DNA from: Methanocella_A sp964548585 | GTDB lineage: Archaea; Halobacteriota; Methanocellia; Methanocellales; Methanocellaceae | Assembly (NCBI GenBank): GCA_964548585.1 | Contig: CAZJRS010000021.1 | Location: forward strand, 1 to 40,782 | Length of the DNA: 40,782 bases | Reading direction: 5' to 3' | Shown here: one piece after another, positions 22,574 to 31,231 of the stretch | How the letters are laid out: the number at the start of each line of letters is the position of its first letter | How positions within the stretch are numbered: the stretch's first letter is position 1 | Program-made: the position numbers and the translations under genes | The notes under the pieces: model-generated | What the model was told of the DNA's origin: nothing | Databases searched by the model: none | What the model saw: the letters and a program-made list of their open reading frames with translations, nothing else

Positions 22574-23152
22574 TCAGTCCGAAGCGTTAATCACAGTATA
22601 ATACGAACCGTGTGCACACGATTTGCAGACGACCTGGCCCTCGACGAGGACTTCTCTCGCGTCCAGGACCTGTTCCCCGCAGACGCTGCACTGAGCCTTG
22701 CTTCTCGGAAACCCGGGAAGGTCTGCGTCCGGGACAGTGATGTTCACCCGGGTAACCGTCACGATCTCGGCCTCCGGGGCTTCTGACAGGGTTTTCACTG
22801 CCCCTTTCATGGCTTCTTTCTGGTTTTTCACGGCCTTGTCGTCTTTTTTCTGGTTTACCGAAACCCTGACCGCCTCGCCAGTCGCAGCATTCACGTAGGT
22901 GGCCGCAAATTTCCCGTAGTCCCGGAACTTCAGCGTCCGGTGTCCGAGTGAGCACCCGGTGATCGCCTGGATCGCGTCCGCCGCGCAGCGGTCGATCTCG
23001 ACGTATACAAGGAGATCTCGGTTTTTCTCCAGGGGGTTCAAGCCTAGTTCTCTCAGCCCCGCCATGGTCATGCGGGTGCCCAGCACGATCCCGGGGCACA
23101 CGTCCCCGTGGAAGTCTTTTCCCTTCTGTAGTAAGAGTTCAAAGTTGGTCAT
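22574..23152 (-). CDS. FmdE-family protein with zinc ribbon, copy 2
   Basis: The 192-residue product has FHGDVCPGIVLGTRM (His15, Cys19), DRCAADAIQAITGCSLGHR and a C-terminal ribbon CSVCGEQ...CKSC. The start at 23152 follows GAGGGG by 7 bases. It is the second gene after the binding lipoprotein copy 4, separated by 77 bp with a hairpin. An FmdE in the same transcript as an importer's binding protein suggests a role in receiving or sensing the imported metal; this is inference. Confidence 0.85.
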   Translation of the reverse strand: MTNFELLLQKGKDFHGDVCPGIVLGTRMTMAGLRELGLNPLEKNRDLLVYVEIDRCAADAIQAITGCSLGHRTLKFRDYGKFAATYVNAATGEAVRVSVNQKKDDKAVKNQKEAMKGAVKTLSEAPEAEIVTVTRVNITVPDADLPGFPRSKAQCSVCGEQVLDAREVLVEGQVVCKSCAHGSYYTVINASD

Positions 23153-23191
23153 ATCGCGTCCCCTCATCGGGATCTGGTAATGGGGAAAAGA

Positions 23192-23208
23192 GCAGAGGAT
23201 GTCTCTGC
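23192..23208 (-). terminator. Intercistronic hairpin after a binding-protein gene
   Basis: GCAGAG (23192-23197) pairs with CTCTGC (23203-23208) around a 5-nt loop. The position matches the hairpin at 14715-14729, just 3' of a binding-lipoprotein gene. Confidence 0.4.
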
Positions 23209-23229
23209 CCGGTTCCATTTACTGTTGTT

Positions 23230-24366
23230 TTAGTAGTCCTTCAGGCCAGAGGTATCCAGTATGGTCTTTACTTCCTCATCCGTCAGGTCGTAGTGGTAGA
23301 AGTCCGAGTAGAACTCCTTAGTCAGGCTCTTCATGTCGACGTCCTTGAACTTCTCCGGGTAGAGCACTTTGGCCATCCAGGGGATGCCGATGATGGAGTT
23401 GACTCCGGGCGGGCGGTCGATCCAGCCGTAGGGCTTGTTGGGGATCAGGTAAACCTGCTTCTCCTTGACGGCCTTGATGTTCTGCCAGTTCGGGTCGGAG
23501 TAGACCTTCTTGTAGAAGCCGGCATCTCCGGCGACGATCACATCCGGGTTCCAGGCGACGACCTGCTCGATCGAGACGGGAGTCATGCCGCCGCTGCCGG
23601 TATCTTTGATGTCTGCCACGTTGATACCGCCACTGATGGCGATGATCTGAGCGTGCTGAGAGACGGGCGATTCGGTCTGTAGGCCCTGGGCACCTTCGGC
23701 GTAGTACACCTTCTTCCGCTCTGAGACGGGAATGCTGGCTACCGTGCCGTTGACTTTGGCATATACCTTATTATAGAAGGCAACGAGCTTCTCCGCTTTT
23801 TCCGACTCTCCGAGAAGATCGCCGATGAACCGGATTTCAGGCGCGTAGTTGCTCACGTTGGTCGTGTCCAGCACGGCTACGACAGGCAGCGGATTTAATT
23901 TTGTCTGCATGTCGTCGATCGAAGTATTCACGTTAGCCGCTCCGATGTTAAAGCCGTACAGGACAAGGTCCGGGTTCATGGCCAAAAAAGTCTCGTAGTT
24001 GAGCATCTGGCCCATCTGCTGGCCCCCGACGTTCGGAAGGGTGAGATATTGTGCAGGCACGTAGTTCGGGCTGGTCACGTTCGAATTCCAGCCCTGGAGC
24101 CTGTCCGGAGCAAGCATATATGTCGTCATGGTGATCGGCGGGGCTGTACCCAGCACTTTGCCGATGTGGTAGGGGACAATAACGCTTCTCCCGGCCATAT
24201 CGGTGATCGTTCTGGTTTCCGGCTCGGCTGTCGGCGTTACCGCCGGTGAATCGGTCGCAGCTGGAGTAGCCGTTTGTTGCGTGGTACACCCGGCCGCCAG
24301 AGTTGCCAGCAGGAGCGTGACAAGCACTGCGAGCAGGCTGAGTGACTTCAGTTGTTTATCATTCAT
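23230..24366 (-). CDS. ABC substrate-binding lipoprotein, copy 4
   Basis: The 378-residue product starts MNDKQLKSLS, with a lipobox ending LAAGC, a Pro/Thr linker and one PF01497-like domain (ITDMAGRSVIVP; VVAWNPDVIVAGD). It is strongly similar to copy 3 at 18397-19524. GGAGG 8 bases before the ATG at 24366 decides the start. It is divergent from permease copy 2 across operator G, so the pair probably forms an importer that borrows an ATPase encoded elsewhere. Confidence 0.92.
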   Translation of the reverse strand: MNDKQLKSLSLLAVLVTLLLATLAAGCTTQQTATPAATDSPAVTPTAEPETRTITDMAGRSVIVPYHIGKVLGTAPPITMTTYMLAPDRLQGWNSNVTSPNYVPAQYLTLPNVGGQQMGQMLNYETFLAMNPDLVLYGFNIGAANVNTSIDDMQTKLNPLPVVAVLDTTNVSNYAPEIRFIGDLLGESEKAEKLVAFYNKVYAKVNGTVASIPVSERKKVYYAEGAQGLQTESPVSQHAQIIAISGGINVADIKDTGSGGMTPVSIEQVVAWNPDVIVAGDAGFYKKVYSDPNWQNIKAVKEKQVYLIPNKPYGWIDRPPGVNSIIGIPWMAKVLYPEKFKDVDMKSLTKEFYSDFYHYDLTDEEVKTILDTSGLKDY

Positions 24367-24483
24367 CGATGTAACCTCCCAAAATACCCTGATCATAATC
24401 ATATTATCGGAAAGTATCGCAGCTGCCAGATAGGTCAGACCGCAAGCATTATACAGGGGTTAGTAAGAAAGAAGAGTTGATGC

Positions 24484-24523
24484 GATTTAAAGTTTTTGAT
24501 AAACATATGGTTAATGTTTAACA
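24484..24523. promoter_or_regulatory. Operator G, between lipoprotein copy 4 and permease copy 2
   Basis: TGATAAACA (24497-24505) and TGTTTAACA (24515-24523) start 18 bp apart. On the minus strand CTTTAAATC (24492-24484) begins 13 bp from the proximal arm start, as at D1. For the plus-strand permease only a weak AATATAAC (24523-24530) is present. Confidence 0.68.
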
Positions 24524-24549
24524 ATATAACAAAGCAACAGGTTTTGCCA

Positions 24550-25725
24550 ATGTTCGAAAATCAGATACGGTCTGCACTGAAAACGAAAAAAGTGAGAGAT
24601 CACTTAAAATCGATCTCGGTCAATTCTATTTTAATCGCGTTGCTGCTGGCCGTTTTAATCACGTCGCTATTCGCCGGAAGGTACAGTATAGATCCGGTTA
24701 CGGTCATCGTGATCATGGCTGCGAAAGCGCTGGATCTGGTCATATGGGCGTTAAGCCAGCCGGCAGCTGCCTTTGCTCCTTATTCACATTCACTGTCCCC
24801 GTTTACCGAAATCGTGGCTGCCATGCTCCAGAGCATGGCATCGCTCTTACAGCCGGTACAGCATTCGTGGCCACGGGCGATGGATACGGTGATCTGGCAG
24901 ATACGGTTCCCGCGATCTGCGGCCGTCATCCTGGTCGGAGCCGGGCTTGCGGTATCGGGCACCGCGTTCCAGAGCACCTTCCGGAACCCGCTGGTCTCCG
25001 AAAACATTCTCGGGGTGGCGGCAGGCGCAAGCGTAGGGGCAGCCATCGGCATCCTGCTGGATATGGGACCGTTTGTGATACAGCTACTGGCCTTTGGATC
25101 GGGCCTGCTCGCGGTGGGCTTGACCTACTTTATCAGCCGGGTCTACAGAAGCAACCCTACGCTCGTGCTGGTGCTGGCGGGCATCATCGTGGGCAGCCTG
25201 TTCTCGGCGATCACCTCCATCTTAAAATACGCGGCCGACCCGTATCTGAGGCTGCCTGACATCGTGTTCTGGGTAATGGGATCATTTGCCAAAGTGTCCA
25301 TCTCAAGCCTGTCGGTAGCAGCACCGGTCATCCTCGTGCCGATGCTGCTCATCGTGCTGATCCGCTGGCGACTCAACGTGCTGTCCATGGGCGACGAGGA
25401 AGCCAGAGCGCTGGGCATGGATACGAAGACGATGCGAACTATCGTCATCCTGTGCGCTACGCTGATGACCGCGGCGGCTGTATCCGTCAGTGGCGTCATC
25501 GGGTGGGTCGGGCTGATCATACCCCACGCCTGCAGGCTTGTTATCGGGCCGGACCACAAAAGCCTGGTACCGGTATCGATCCTGGCAGGGGCATCATTTC
25601 TGCTGGTGGTCGACATCCTTTGCAGGAACCTGACAGCCATCGAAATACCAGTCAGCATCATCACCTCGATCATCGGGGCGCCGGTGTTCATGTACCTGCT
25701 GAAGGTGTGCAAAGAAGCCTGGTGA
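24550..25725 (+). CDS. ABC importer permease (FecCD/BtuC/MolB type), copy 2
   Basis: The 391-residue membrane protein has RFPRSAAVILVGAGLAVSGTAFQ, RNPLVSENILGVAAGAS, DEEARALGMDTK and GVIGWVGLIIPHACR, the BtuC-family landmarks. It is closely related to copy 1 but has a longer first extracellular loop (about residues 65-115). MFENQIRS resembles the copy 1 N-terminus MFEKTNV, which supports 24550. No ATPase follows; a DUF364 gene does, 22 bp on. Confidence 0.92.
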   Translation: MFENQIRSALKTKKVRDHLKSISVNSILIALLLAVLITSLFAGRYSIDPVTVIVIMAAKALDLVIWALSQPAAAFAPYSHSLSPFTEIVAAMLQSMASLLQPVQHSWPRAMDTVIWQIRFPRSAAVILVGAGLAVSGTAFQSTFRNPLVSENILGVAAGASVGAAIGILLDMGPFVIQLLAFGSGLLAVGLTYFISRVYRSNPTLVLVLAGIIVGSLFSAITSILKYAADPYLRLPDIVFWVMGSFAKVSISSLSVAAPVILVPMLLIVLIRWRLNVLSMGDEEARALGMDTKTMRTIVILCATLMTAAAVSVSGVIGWVGLIIPHACRLVIGPDHKSLVPVSILAGASFLLVVDILCRNLTAIEIPVSIITSIIGAPVFMYLLKVCKEAW

Positions 25726-25747
25726 GTTTAAAAGGAGAGACAGGTCT

Positions 25748-26608
25748 ATGACGGACATACTGACAAAAGCATACGATAAACTACAGGATGAGTACGAACA
25801 GCTCGGCCTTCAGCCGGATCGCGTCTCGCGCTTCGGCCTGAAACCCGGGTGGAACGCGGTCATAGGTGAGAACGGCTGCTGTGGCATCGCCATGAGCTTC
25901 GGAGGGAATAACCCAAACTATGGTAGAGCCCAGACTGATTTCGAGATCGGCGAGCTGAAAGCCTGCATTGGAGCGCCCCTTTTTGACCTGGCCAGAGATA
26001 ACCTCGGTAGCCCGGCGATCCGCAGGAGATCAATAGCTGTCGCTGCCATGAACGCACTATCACAGCCGCTGGTCCGGGACAAGATACTGGAGGGGAAAGG
26101 GTTTGAAGTGGCTGTAGATGTATCCCGGCTCGTAAAAGAGGGCGACGTGATAGCGATCGTCGGCTACGGTGGGCTGGTAAAAGAATACACCGGCAGGTGT
26201 CGGGAGCTGCATGTAACGGATCAGCGCCCTGTCTCCTCTTTTGTGACCACGATGATCGGCGAGTCAGTCGAGCGTTTTCCAGATAACGTGTGCATCCACC
26301 CTGAAAATGAAAACGAGGAGGTGCTCTCCCGGGCGGACGTCGTATTTATAACTGGCTCAACACTGGTAAACGGTACCTTCGACGAACTGTCCCGGTACGC
26401 GAAAAACGCCCGCCTGCGGTGTCTCTACGGGTCCAGCGCGCAGCTGGTGCCGGATGTGCTGTTTGAGAACGGCATAGACGTGGTCATGTCCGTGGCAATC
26501 ACCGACCCGGCGCAGTTTGAGCTGGACGTGAAGCTGGCCTCGGACATGGAAGGGGCTCTGAAGAGTAGACAGCGTAAATACACCGTATACCATAATGGCA
26601 CGGGGTGA
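25748..26608 (+). CDS. DUF4213/DUF364 putative heavy-metal chelation protein, copy 2
   Basis: The 286-residue product shares the family layout: GCCGIAMSF in the first domain, then AAMNALS, and a Rossmann-like half with VIAIVGYGGLVKE, ADVVFITGSTLVNGTFDEL and LYGSSAQLVPDVLFENG. AGGAGAGAC precedes the ATG. Following a FecCD permease, it repeats the gene order logic of the main operon. It may process the imported complex or release its metal; this is unproven. Confidence 0.85.
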   Translation: MTDILTKAYDKLQDEYEQLGLQPDRVSRFGLKPGWNAVIGENGCCGIAMSFGGNNPNYGRAQTDFEIGELKACIGAPLFDLARDNLGSPAIRRRSIAVAAMNALSQPLVRDKILEGKGFEVAVDVSRLVKEGDVIAIVGYGGLVKEYTGRCRELHVTDQRPVSSFVTTMIGESVERFPDNVCIHPENENEEVLSRADVVFITGSTLVNGTFDELSRYAKNARLRCLYGSSAQLVPDVLFENGIDVVMSVAITDPAQFELDVKLASDMEGALKSRQRKYTVYHNGTG

Positions 26609-26708
26609 GGTACCCTCATCGCCGCCAGCCGAACTGGATAGCCCCTCAACGGACAGTTCGGTCCCGGGCATCTATGGTACTCTTATTCCTGGCTACTGTA
26701 GCTAACGC

Positions 26709-27725
26709 TCACAGCGGCCACGCCCGGTTCATCAGCTGCGTTCCTGGCAATGTCATTTTCATCGCATCGTTGATGAACTGGAAGGGCGATATCGGAACAA
26801 GCGCTTCCAGAGGCGTGATGTACGTGGGATAGGACGTCATGCCAGTAAAGCCCTTGTCTGTGGTGCTCTTGCCTACGGTGTTCATGATGAAGCGCTGGAA
26901 GGCAGTCATGTTCTGGACTTTACTGCGCGCTGCCTTAACCGGGCCCGATGGCCACGACAGCTGGGCTGAAAACGGCTTGTTCTGCTGGTGGTAGAGTGGA
27001 TCGCCGGGCTTGAGGGCTGGTGCCGGGGAAGCGGCTGCCTTGCCGGTGGCATTCTGGGAGGAAGCGTTCTGCGGGGAGGCGATGGATGGTCCTGAAGCAC
27101 TACTATTATTCAGATAGCCCATGCTGACGTTCAGGTCGTTTTTGATAGCGGGCTCGAAGGTAAGGCTGCTGTTTGAACCGGCTCCAGTGCCGTCCTGGAT
27201 CTTCTGGACTGATGCAGGAGTACCGGCCGGAGAAGCGGATAGCATCGAGCTATCCATGGGTACCATCTGGGGGTAGATCATGCCGGAGCCGAAGAAGGTC
27301 CCGGTCCAGAAGGGGTCTCCGATGACGGTGCCCATAAAGCCCAGCCCGATCCTGCCCGGAGGTATCAGGTCCGAAGTGGCGCTGGAGGTAAAGTAACCGG
27401 TCTGGGTCCCGACAACGGTGTCGGCGGCCGTCTGAGACAGGCTCAGCCCGCCATCGGGCGTGCTGCCCAGCGCGAAGGCCTCCGTATCTGTGGCCACGTT
27501 GTCAGCAGTGTGAAACAAGGTTTGCTTGGTACTCGTCGAATAGCTCTGGTTCTGCACCAGTAGGCCCGGGTTGCCCCCGACCCACAGCTCCGACATCGAC
27601 TCCCGGTATGCGATGGCATCAGGAGGTAAGGCTACTACGATGAGCAGGATACCCATAATAGTCAATATCGCTCCGCGCCTGAATAGATTGATAGGTGCGG
27701 CTATGCGATCGCCTTGTAAAGTCAT
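26709..27725 (-). CDS. Unrecognised exported protein
   Basis: The 338-residue product has an N-terminal hydrophobic segment (GAILTIMGILLIVVALPP) with a cleavage-like boundary before AYRESM. The remainder is Ser/Thr/Asn/Pro-rich with many NxS/T sites (NSSA, NASS, NMT), as in archaeal surface proteins. No catalytic motif is seen. A TATA-like TATAATAT about 30 bp upstream suggests an almost leaderless message. It is not tied to the metal genes by any shared operator. Confidence 0.7.
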   Translation of the reverse strand: MTLQGDRIAAPINLFRRGAILTIMGILLIVVALPPDAIAYRESMSELWVGGNPGLLVQNQSYSTSTKQTLFHTADNVATDTEAFALGSTPDGGLSLSQTAADTVVGTQTGYFTSSATSDLIPPGRIGLGFMGTVIGDPFWTGTFFGSGMIYPQMVPMDSSMLSASPAGTPASVQKIQDGTGAGSNSSLTFEPAIKNDLNVSMGYLNNSSASGPSIASPQNASSQNATGKAAASPAPALKPGDPLYHQQNKPFSAQLSWPSGPVKAARSKVQNMTAFQRFIMNTVGKSTTDKGFTGMTSYPTYITPLEALVPISPFQFINDAMKMTLPGTQLMNRAWPL

Positions 27726-28041
27726 AGCTCAATACCCACGTTTACCTGTTGCATATTATAAATGGCCAAATTATTATATATTAGTGCCATTATTTGTTTT
27801 AATACAGGTTTCTCACCGATCGAAAAAGCAGTTTTTGATTTGCTTATCTGGATAATTGCCTGACAGGCCATATCTATCGACCACCCCACGAGATGCAGTT
27901 ACCTTTTAGCTTTCAGGTAATCGAATTGACCTGGATATGCACGGCTTCAGAGAACCGGGTTGCCTGATTTGAAGCACTCCCGGCGGTTTTTCGCCCATAC
28001 CTCGAATTATCCTTTTTACCGATTAGCACCCAGAATCTATC
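27726..28041. other. Non-coding gap between two divergent exported-protein genes
   Basis: The gap is A+T-rich near 27750-27800, with TATA-like elements facing left (27752-27785). I see no repeat pair of the regulon type, no stable hairpin and no plausible small ORF. Confidence 0.5.
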
Positions 28042-28644
28042 ATGGGGGATGTTGTGGTAAAAAAAATCGTGGTCGTACTTATCGTAGTTGTAGTGATCAT
28101 TCTAATGATAGCCACAGTCCCGGACTGCATAGCTGAGGCCATCGGCGGCGGGGCGGATAGCCCGCAGGGCGGAACTTCGGCGAACAATGCCAGTACGGAG
28201 AAAGGTGCAGGAACTTTGGCCGGGACTTCGGGCGGTAAAAACGGGTCTGTCCAGATGGCCTCTAAAGGCGCGGCTGGAGCAGGCAGCAAAGGAATATTAC
28301 CCGGCAACGCCCCTGGCTCCGGCGAGATCCAGAACAGCTTTTCCGGAGGATGGGGTGGGTTAGGCGGAGGCTTCATCGGCAACTTCGGGCCCCAGTACGG
28401 TAACTATGACAACGGCTTTGGTATGGCCGCCTGCAATATGTTCGGCCCGCTGAGCATGTTTGGACAGTACGGGATGTACGGCCCCTTCGGCATGTACGGG
28501 CCCGGCGGCCCGAGCTTCGGCAGCGGCCTCGGTTTTGACGGGTTCGGCGCTCACGATCCCTGGTCCTTGTACAAGCAGTATAATATAGAAAGGATAGCTG
28601 AGGGAGTGAAGCCTGAAACCAGTGCGGCTGAGGCGACAAAATAG
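28042..28644 (+). CDS. Unrecognised glycine-rich exported or membrane-anchored protein
   Basis: The 200-residue product has a long N-terminal hydrophobic segment (KKIVVVLIVVVVIILMIA), then a Gly/Ser/Ala-rich part. An aromatic Gly-rich region follows (about 110-165), with repeats of the type MYGPFGMYGPGGP. A GTG at 28054, with GGGGGA upstream, is an alternative start. Low-complexity repeats like these suggest a surface or matrix protein. It may pair with the exported protein encoded divergently. Confidence 0.65.
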   Translation: MGDVVVKKIVVVLIVVVVIILMIATVPDCIAEAIGGGADSPQGGTSANNASTEKGAGTLAGTSGGKNGSVQMASKGAAGAGSKGILPGNAPGSGEIQNSFSGGWGGLGGGFIGNFGPQYGNYDNGFGMAACNMFGPLSMFGQYGMYGPFGMYGPGGPSFGSGLGFDGFGAHDPWSLYKQYNIERIAEGVKPETSAAEATK

Positions 28645-28741
28645 ACACGATTGTCCGGCTCATGTGTGGGGTCGAATCTCGCTGAAAAGGGCGGGAAACC
28701 ATTAGAGGATACTGGGCTAAAGTTTCCCGGAGATACAAACA

Positions 28742-28945
28742 ATGAAGGTAAGCGCACGCAACAAGCTGCAGGGCACGATCAAAGAAGTACACATCGGCGC
28801 CGTGATGGCCGTCGTCAAGGTCCAGGTCGGCGAGAACATCATCGAGTCGGCCATCACGAAGGACGCTGTGGAGGACATGGGCTTGAAAGCCGGAGAGAAA
28901 GTCACAGTGGTGATTAAGTCCACTTCGGTCATGATCATGAAGTAG
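28742..28945 (+). CDS. mop: Molbindin (Mop/TOBE domain protein)
   Basis: The 67-residue product is a single Mop domain: SARNKLQGTIKEV, IGAVMAVVKVQVG, ESAITKDAVEDMGLKAGEKV and VVIKSTSVMI. Single-domain molbindins assemble into oligomers that bind molybdate or tungstate at subunit interfaces and buffer it in the cytoplasm. GGAG lies 9 bases before the ATG. It precedes the MOT1-type transporter by 64 bp, so storage and uptake are neighbours. Confidence 0.93.
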   Translation: MKVSARNKLQGTIKEVHIGAVMAVVKVQVGENIIESAITKDAVEDMGLKAGEKVTVVIKSTSVMIMK

Positions 28946-29009
28946 CCTGACGACCGTTGATGGTCGTTAAGATAAACATTATCTATTTTCGGGGCATACC
29001 CCAGAGTAA

Positions 29010-30131
29010 ATGCCCTCACCGAAGTTCACCCTGCCAGAGTTCACCGGCTCGCTGGCTGACCTCGGGACGATTATCCCGTTTATCCTCATTGCGGTCAGCG
29101 TCACGGGCATGAAGCTAGGGCCGATCCTGCTGGCCTTCGGCATTTTTTACGTGGTGTCGGGGTTACTGTACCGGCTGCCTGTGGCAGTGGAGCCGCTGAA
29201 GGCGGTTGGGGCCATCGCAGTTTCGTCGAGCCTGACCCAGGGTGAGATCGTGGGAGCAGGGCTGTTCGTGGGGTTATTTTTCCTGTTCCTGGGGATCACG
29301 GGACTCATCGACAAGATCGCTAAAGTGTTCCCGCTGAGCCTCATCCGTGGGGTGCAGCTGGGACTGGCGCTGGTGTTACTGGTCAAGGGCGGCCAGTTTA
29401 TCGCGGGTGATCTGTACCTCGGGCTGATCGCGGTCGGGCTCTTCGTCTTCGCCAGGGTGATGAACGACAGACACAGCGACCTGAACTTCCCGGGGGCGCT
29501 GGTAGTCTTTATAGTGGGCATCGGCTACGGGTTCTACCGATACGGCCTCCCGCCGTTCAGCCTGAGCCTGCCCTTCGAGTTATACATACCTACGCTGAAC
29601 GATTTCGTGCAGGGCACGTACAAAGCAGGCATCGCCCAGCTCCCGCTGACGCTGACCAACGCAGTCCTGGCTACCAGCCTGCTGACCTCAGACCTCTTTA
29701 AGGAAAAAATCTCTAACCGCAAACTTTCGACAACCATTGGTGCCGCGTGCGTCAGCGCGCCATTGATGGGCGGCTTCCCCATGTGCCACGGGGCCGGTGG
29801 TATGGCCGCTCACTACCAGTTTGGAGCCAGGACAGGCGGGTCCGACATCATCATCGGGACTTTGTTTATCACCCTCGCTTTCGTAGCTACTTCGCCCATG
29901 CTAGCCCTGATCCCGGCAGGCATCCTCGGCACGCTGCTATTTTTTACCGGCGTGGAGATGATGCGACATGCCGTAATGACCGACAGGATGCTGGTGACCG
30001 CCGTAGCAGGCGTGGTCATGCTGCTGGTTGATCCGACCGTAGGTCTGGTTGCAGGAATCGGAATGTTCCTGGTTTCGAAGCTATTCAGGCCCGGGGGACT
30101 GGCTTCGCCGTGGTTTAAGCAAAAGCATTAA
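29010..30131 (+). CDS. MOT1-type molybdate transporter (SulP-like)
   Basis: The 373-residue membrane protein has about ten hydrophobic segments. It carries the MOT1 signatures near the N-terminus (FTGSLADLGTIIPF and LPVAVEPLKAVGAIA) and FPMCHGAGGMAAHYQFGARTGGS in the second half. MOT1 proteins transport molybdate with high affinity in plants, algae and some prokaryotes; tungstate is also plausible. A TATA-like stretch about 25-30 bp before the ATG and no ribosome site suggest a leaderless transcript. It is beside mop. Confidence 0.88.
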   Translation: MPSPKFTLPEFTGSLADLGTIIPFILIAVSVTGMKLGPILLAFGIFYVVSGLLYRLPVAVEPLKAVGAIAVSSSLTQGEIVGAGLFVGLFFLFLGITGLIDKIAKVFPLSLIRGVQLGLALVLLVKGGQFIAGDLYLGLIAVGLFVFARVMNDRHSDLNFPGALVVFIVGIGYGFYRYGLPPFSLSLPFELYIPTLNDFVQGTYKAGIAQLPLTLTNAVLATSLLTSDLFKEKISNRKLSTTIGAACVSAPLMGGFPMCHGAGGMAAHYQFGARTGGSDIIIGTLFITLAFVATSPMLALIPAGILGTLLFFTGVEMMRHAVMTDRMLVTAVAGVVMLLVDPTVGLVAGIGMFLVSKLFRPGGLASPWFKQKH

Positions 30132-30188
30132 CACTTGATGTAAGTTTATGGATATTTTTTTATAGCAGTCAGTCTAAGTGCATTGAAG

Positions 30189-30818
30189 ATGACACACACG
30201 GATGGAAACCTGGATGAGGCGATGAGCCGATGTAAGGTAAATGAAAGGATGCAGGGCTATTTACGTCGCTGCATAGCGTTTCATACGTTCCCTGCCGCAG
30301 GACTGCTCATAGGCACATTTATGGTCGATTTAGCGCTGGAAAAGCTCGGGGCCAAGCCAGGGGATAAGTTATACGCGGTATCTGAGACGCCCAAGTGTGC
30401 CCCCGACCCGCTGCAGGTGCTGCTTGGCTGCACAATGGGCAACCACAGGCTGAGAATTATCAACACAGGCCGGTACGCGATCACCTTAAACAGGTTCTCC
30501 GAGGGCACCACGGCAGACGGAATCAGAGTATACGTGGACAAAGAAAAGGTCCGGAAGTACCCGACACTGCACCTCTGGTATACCAATGATCCGGGTTACA
30601 AGGGAGGCGTCTCCGCAAAGGAGCTCCTCGAGGAAATTCTCTGCGCTGGCCGGGACATCCTGTCCTGGGAGCAGGTGAATGTCAAGTTCACGCCCAAGGA
30701 GAAGTGGAAGTCCGCAGTCTGCCTGTCATGCGGCGAGATGGTACCCGAGAACACCCTGGAAAACGGAGTGTGCAAAGGGTGCGGCAGCCAATCGTACTAC
30801 GAAAAGAAGAAAAATTAA
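30189..30818 (+). CDS. FmdE-family protein, copy 3, lacking the first Cys
   Basis: The 209-residue product follows the FmdE plan, but the first metal motif is FHTFPAAGLLIG: His32 is kept and the usual Cys is Ala36. The second motif, PKCAPDPLQVLLGCTMGNH, is kept, and a C-terminal ribbon CLSCGE...CKGC is present. A TATA-like run 25-30 bp upstream and no ribosome site suggest leaderless translation from 30189; a TTG at 30183 is possible. Its stop overlaps that of tfx by 4 bp on the opposite strand. Confidence 0.83.
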   Translation: MTHTDGNLDEAMSRCKVNERMQGYLRRCIAFHTFPAAGLLIGTFMVDLALEKLGAKPGDKLYAVSETPKCAPDPLQVLLGCTMGNHRLRIINTGRYAITLNRFSEGTTADGIRVYVDKEKVRKYPTLHLWYTNDPGYKGGVSAKELLEEILCAGRDILSWEQVNVKFTPKEKWKSAVCLSCGEMVPENTLENGVCKGCGSQSYYEKKKN

Positions 30819-31231
30819 GATACGTTTAAATTGCCCTGCTCGTCCACGGAGATGTCGATCTCACCGACGGTGACACGGCCATGTATCCGGTCCGTGGCTT
30901 CGGTCTTCAGTTTCACGATGACCATAGCCGCGTCGATCACGATCTTGATCTTTTTCCTGTCCGCCTCTTTGAAGATTAGGCCAGGCACATCGTAGAGATC
31001 GGTTCCAACGGCGACGGTGACCCAGACCGGCGCTTCCATCGCCCGGTAGAACTTCAGCGTGTTCTTCGCCTTCTCTATGTTTTTTAACGCCGTGCTCTCG
31101 ACTATACAGATATTGCCCCGAGTCGTCTTCATTTTCCGGGCGATATCCGCCTGGGTCATACCCTTCTTTTTCAACCTCAGTACTTCGATCTGCCTATCTG
31201 TCAGCAGCATATCTTTTTCATCAGCTCTCAT
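30815..31231 (-). CDS. tfx: Tfx-family transcription regulator
   Basis: The 138-residue product has an N-terminal helix-turn-helix (LTDRQIEVLRLKKKGMTQADIARKMKTT in pattern, about residues 10-45) and the typical Tfx C-terminal domain. Tfx of Methanothermobacter binds near the fmdECB promoter of molybdenum formylmethanofuran dehydrogenase. Here the gene is divergent from fmdBD, which fits the same role. I prefer ATG 31231, with GAGAGGG upstream, to GTG 31252. The candidate binding element is described at 31392-31437. Confidence 0.88.
   Translation of the reverse strand: MRADEKDMLLTDRQIEVLRLKKKGMTQADIARKMKTTRGNICIVESTALKNIEKAKNTLKFYRAMEAPVWVTVAVGTDLYDVPGLIFKEADRKKIKIVIDAAMVIVKLKTEATDRIHGRVTVGEIDISVDEQGNLNVS

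Noticed and set aside
28971..28983. GATAA-ACA-TTATC before the MOT1-type gene as another regulon operator
   Set aside because: The second arm 18 bp away is missing; it is only a short AT-rich palindrome overlapping the likely TATA region.
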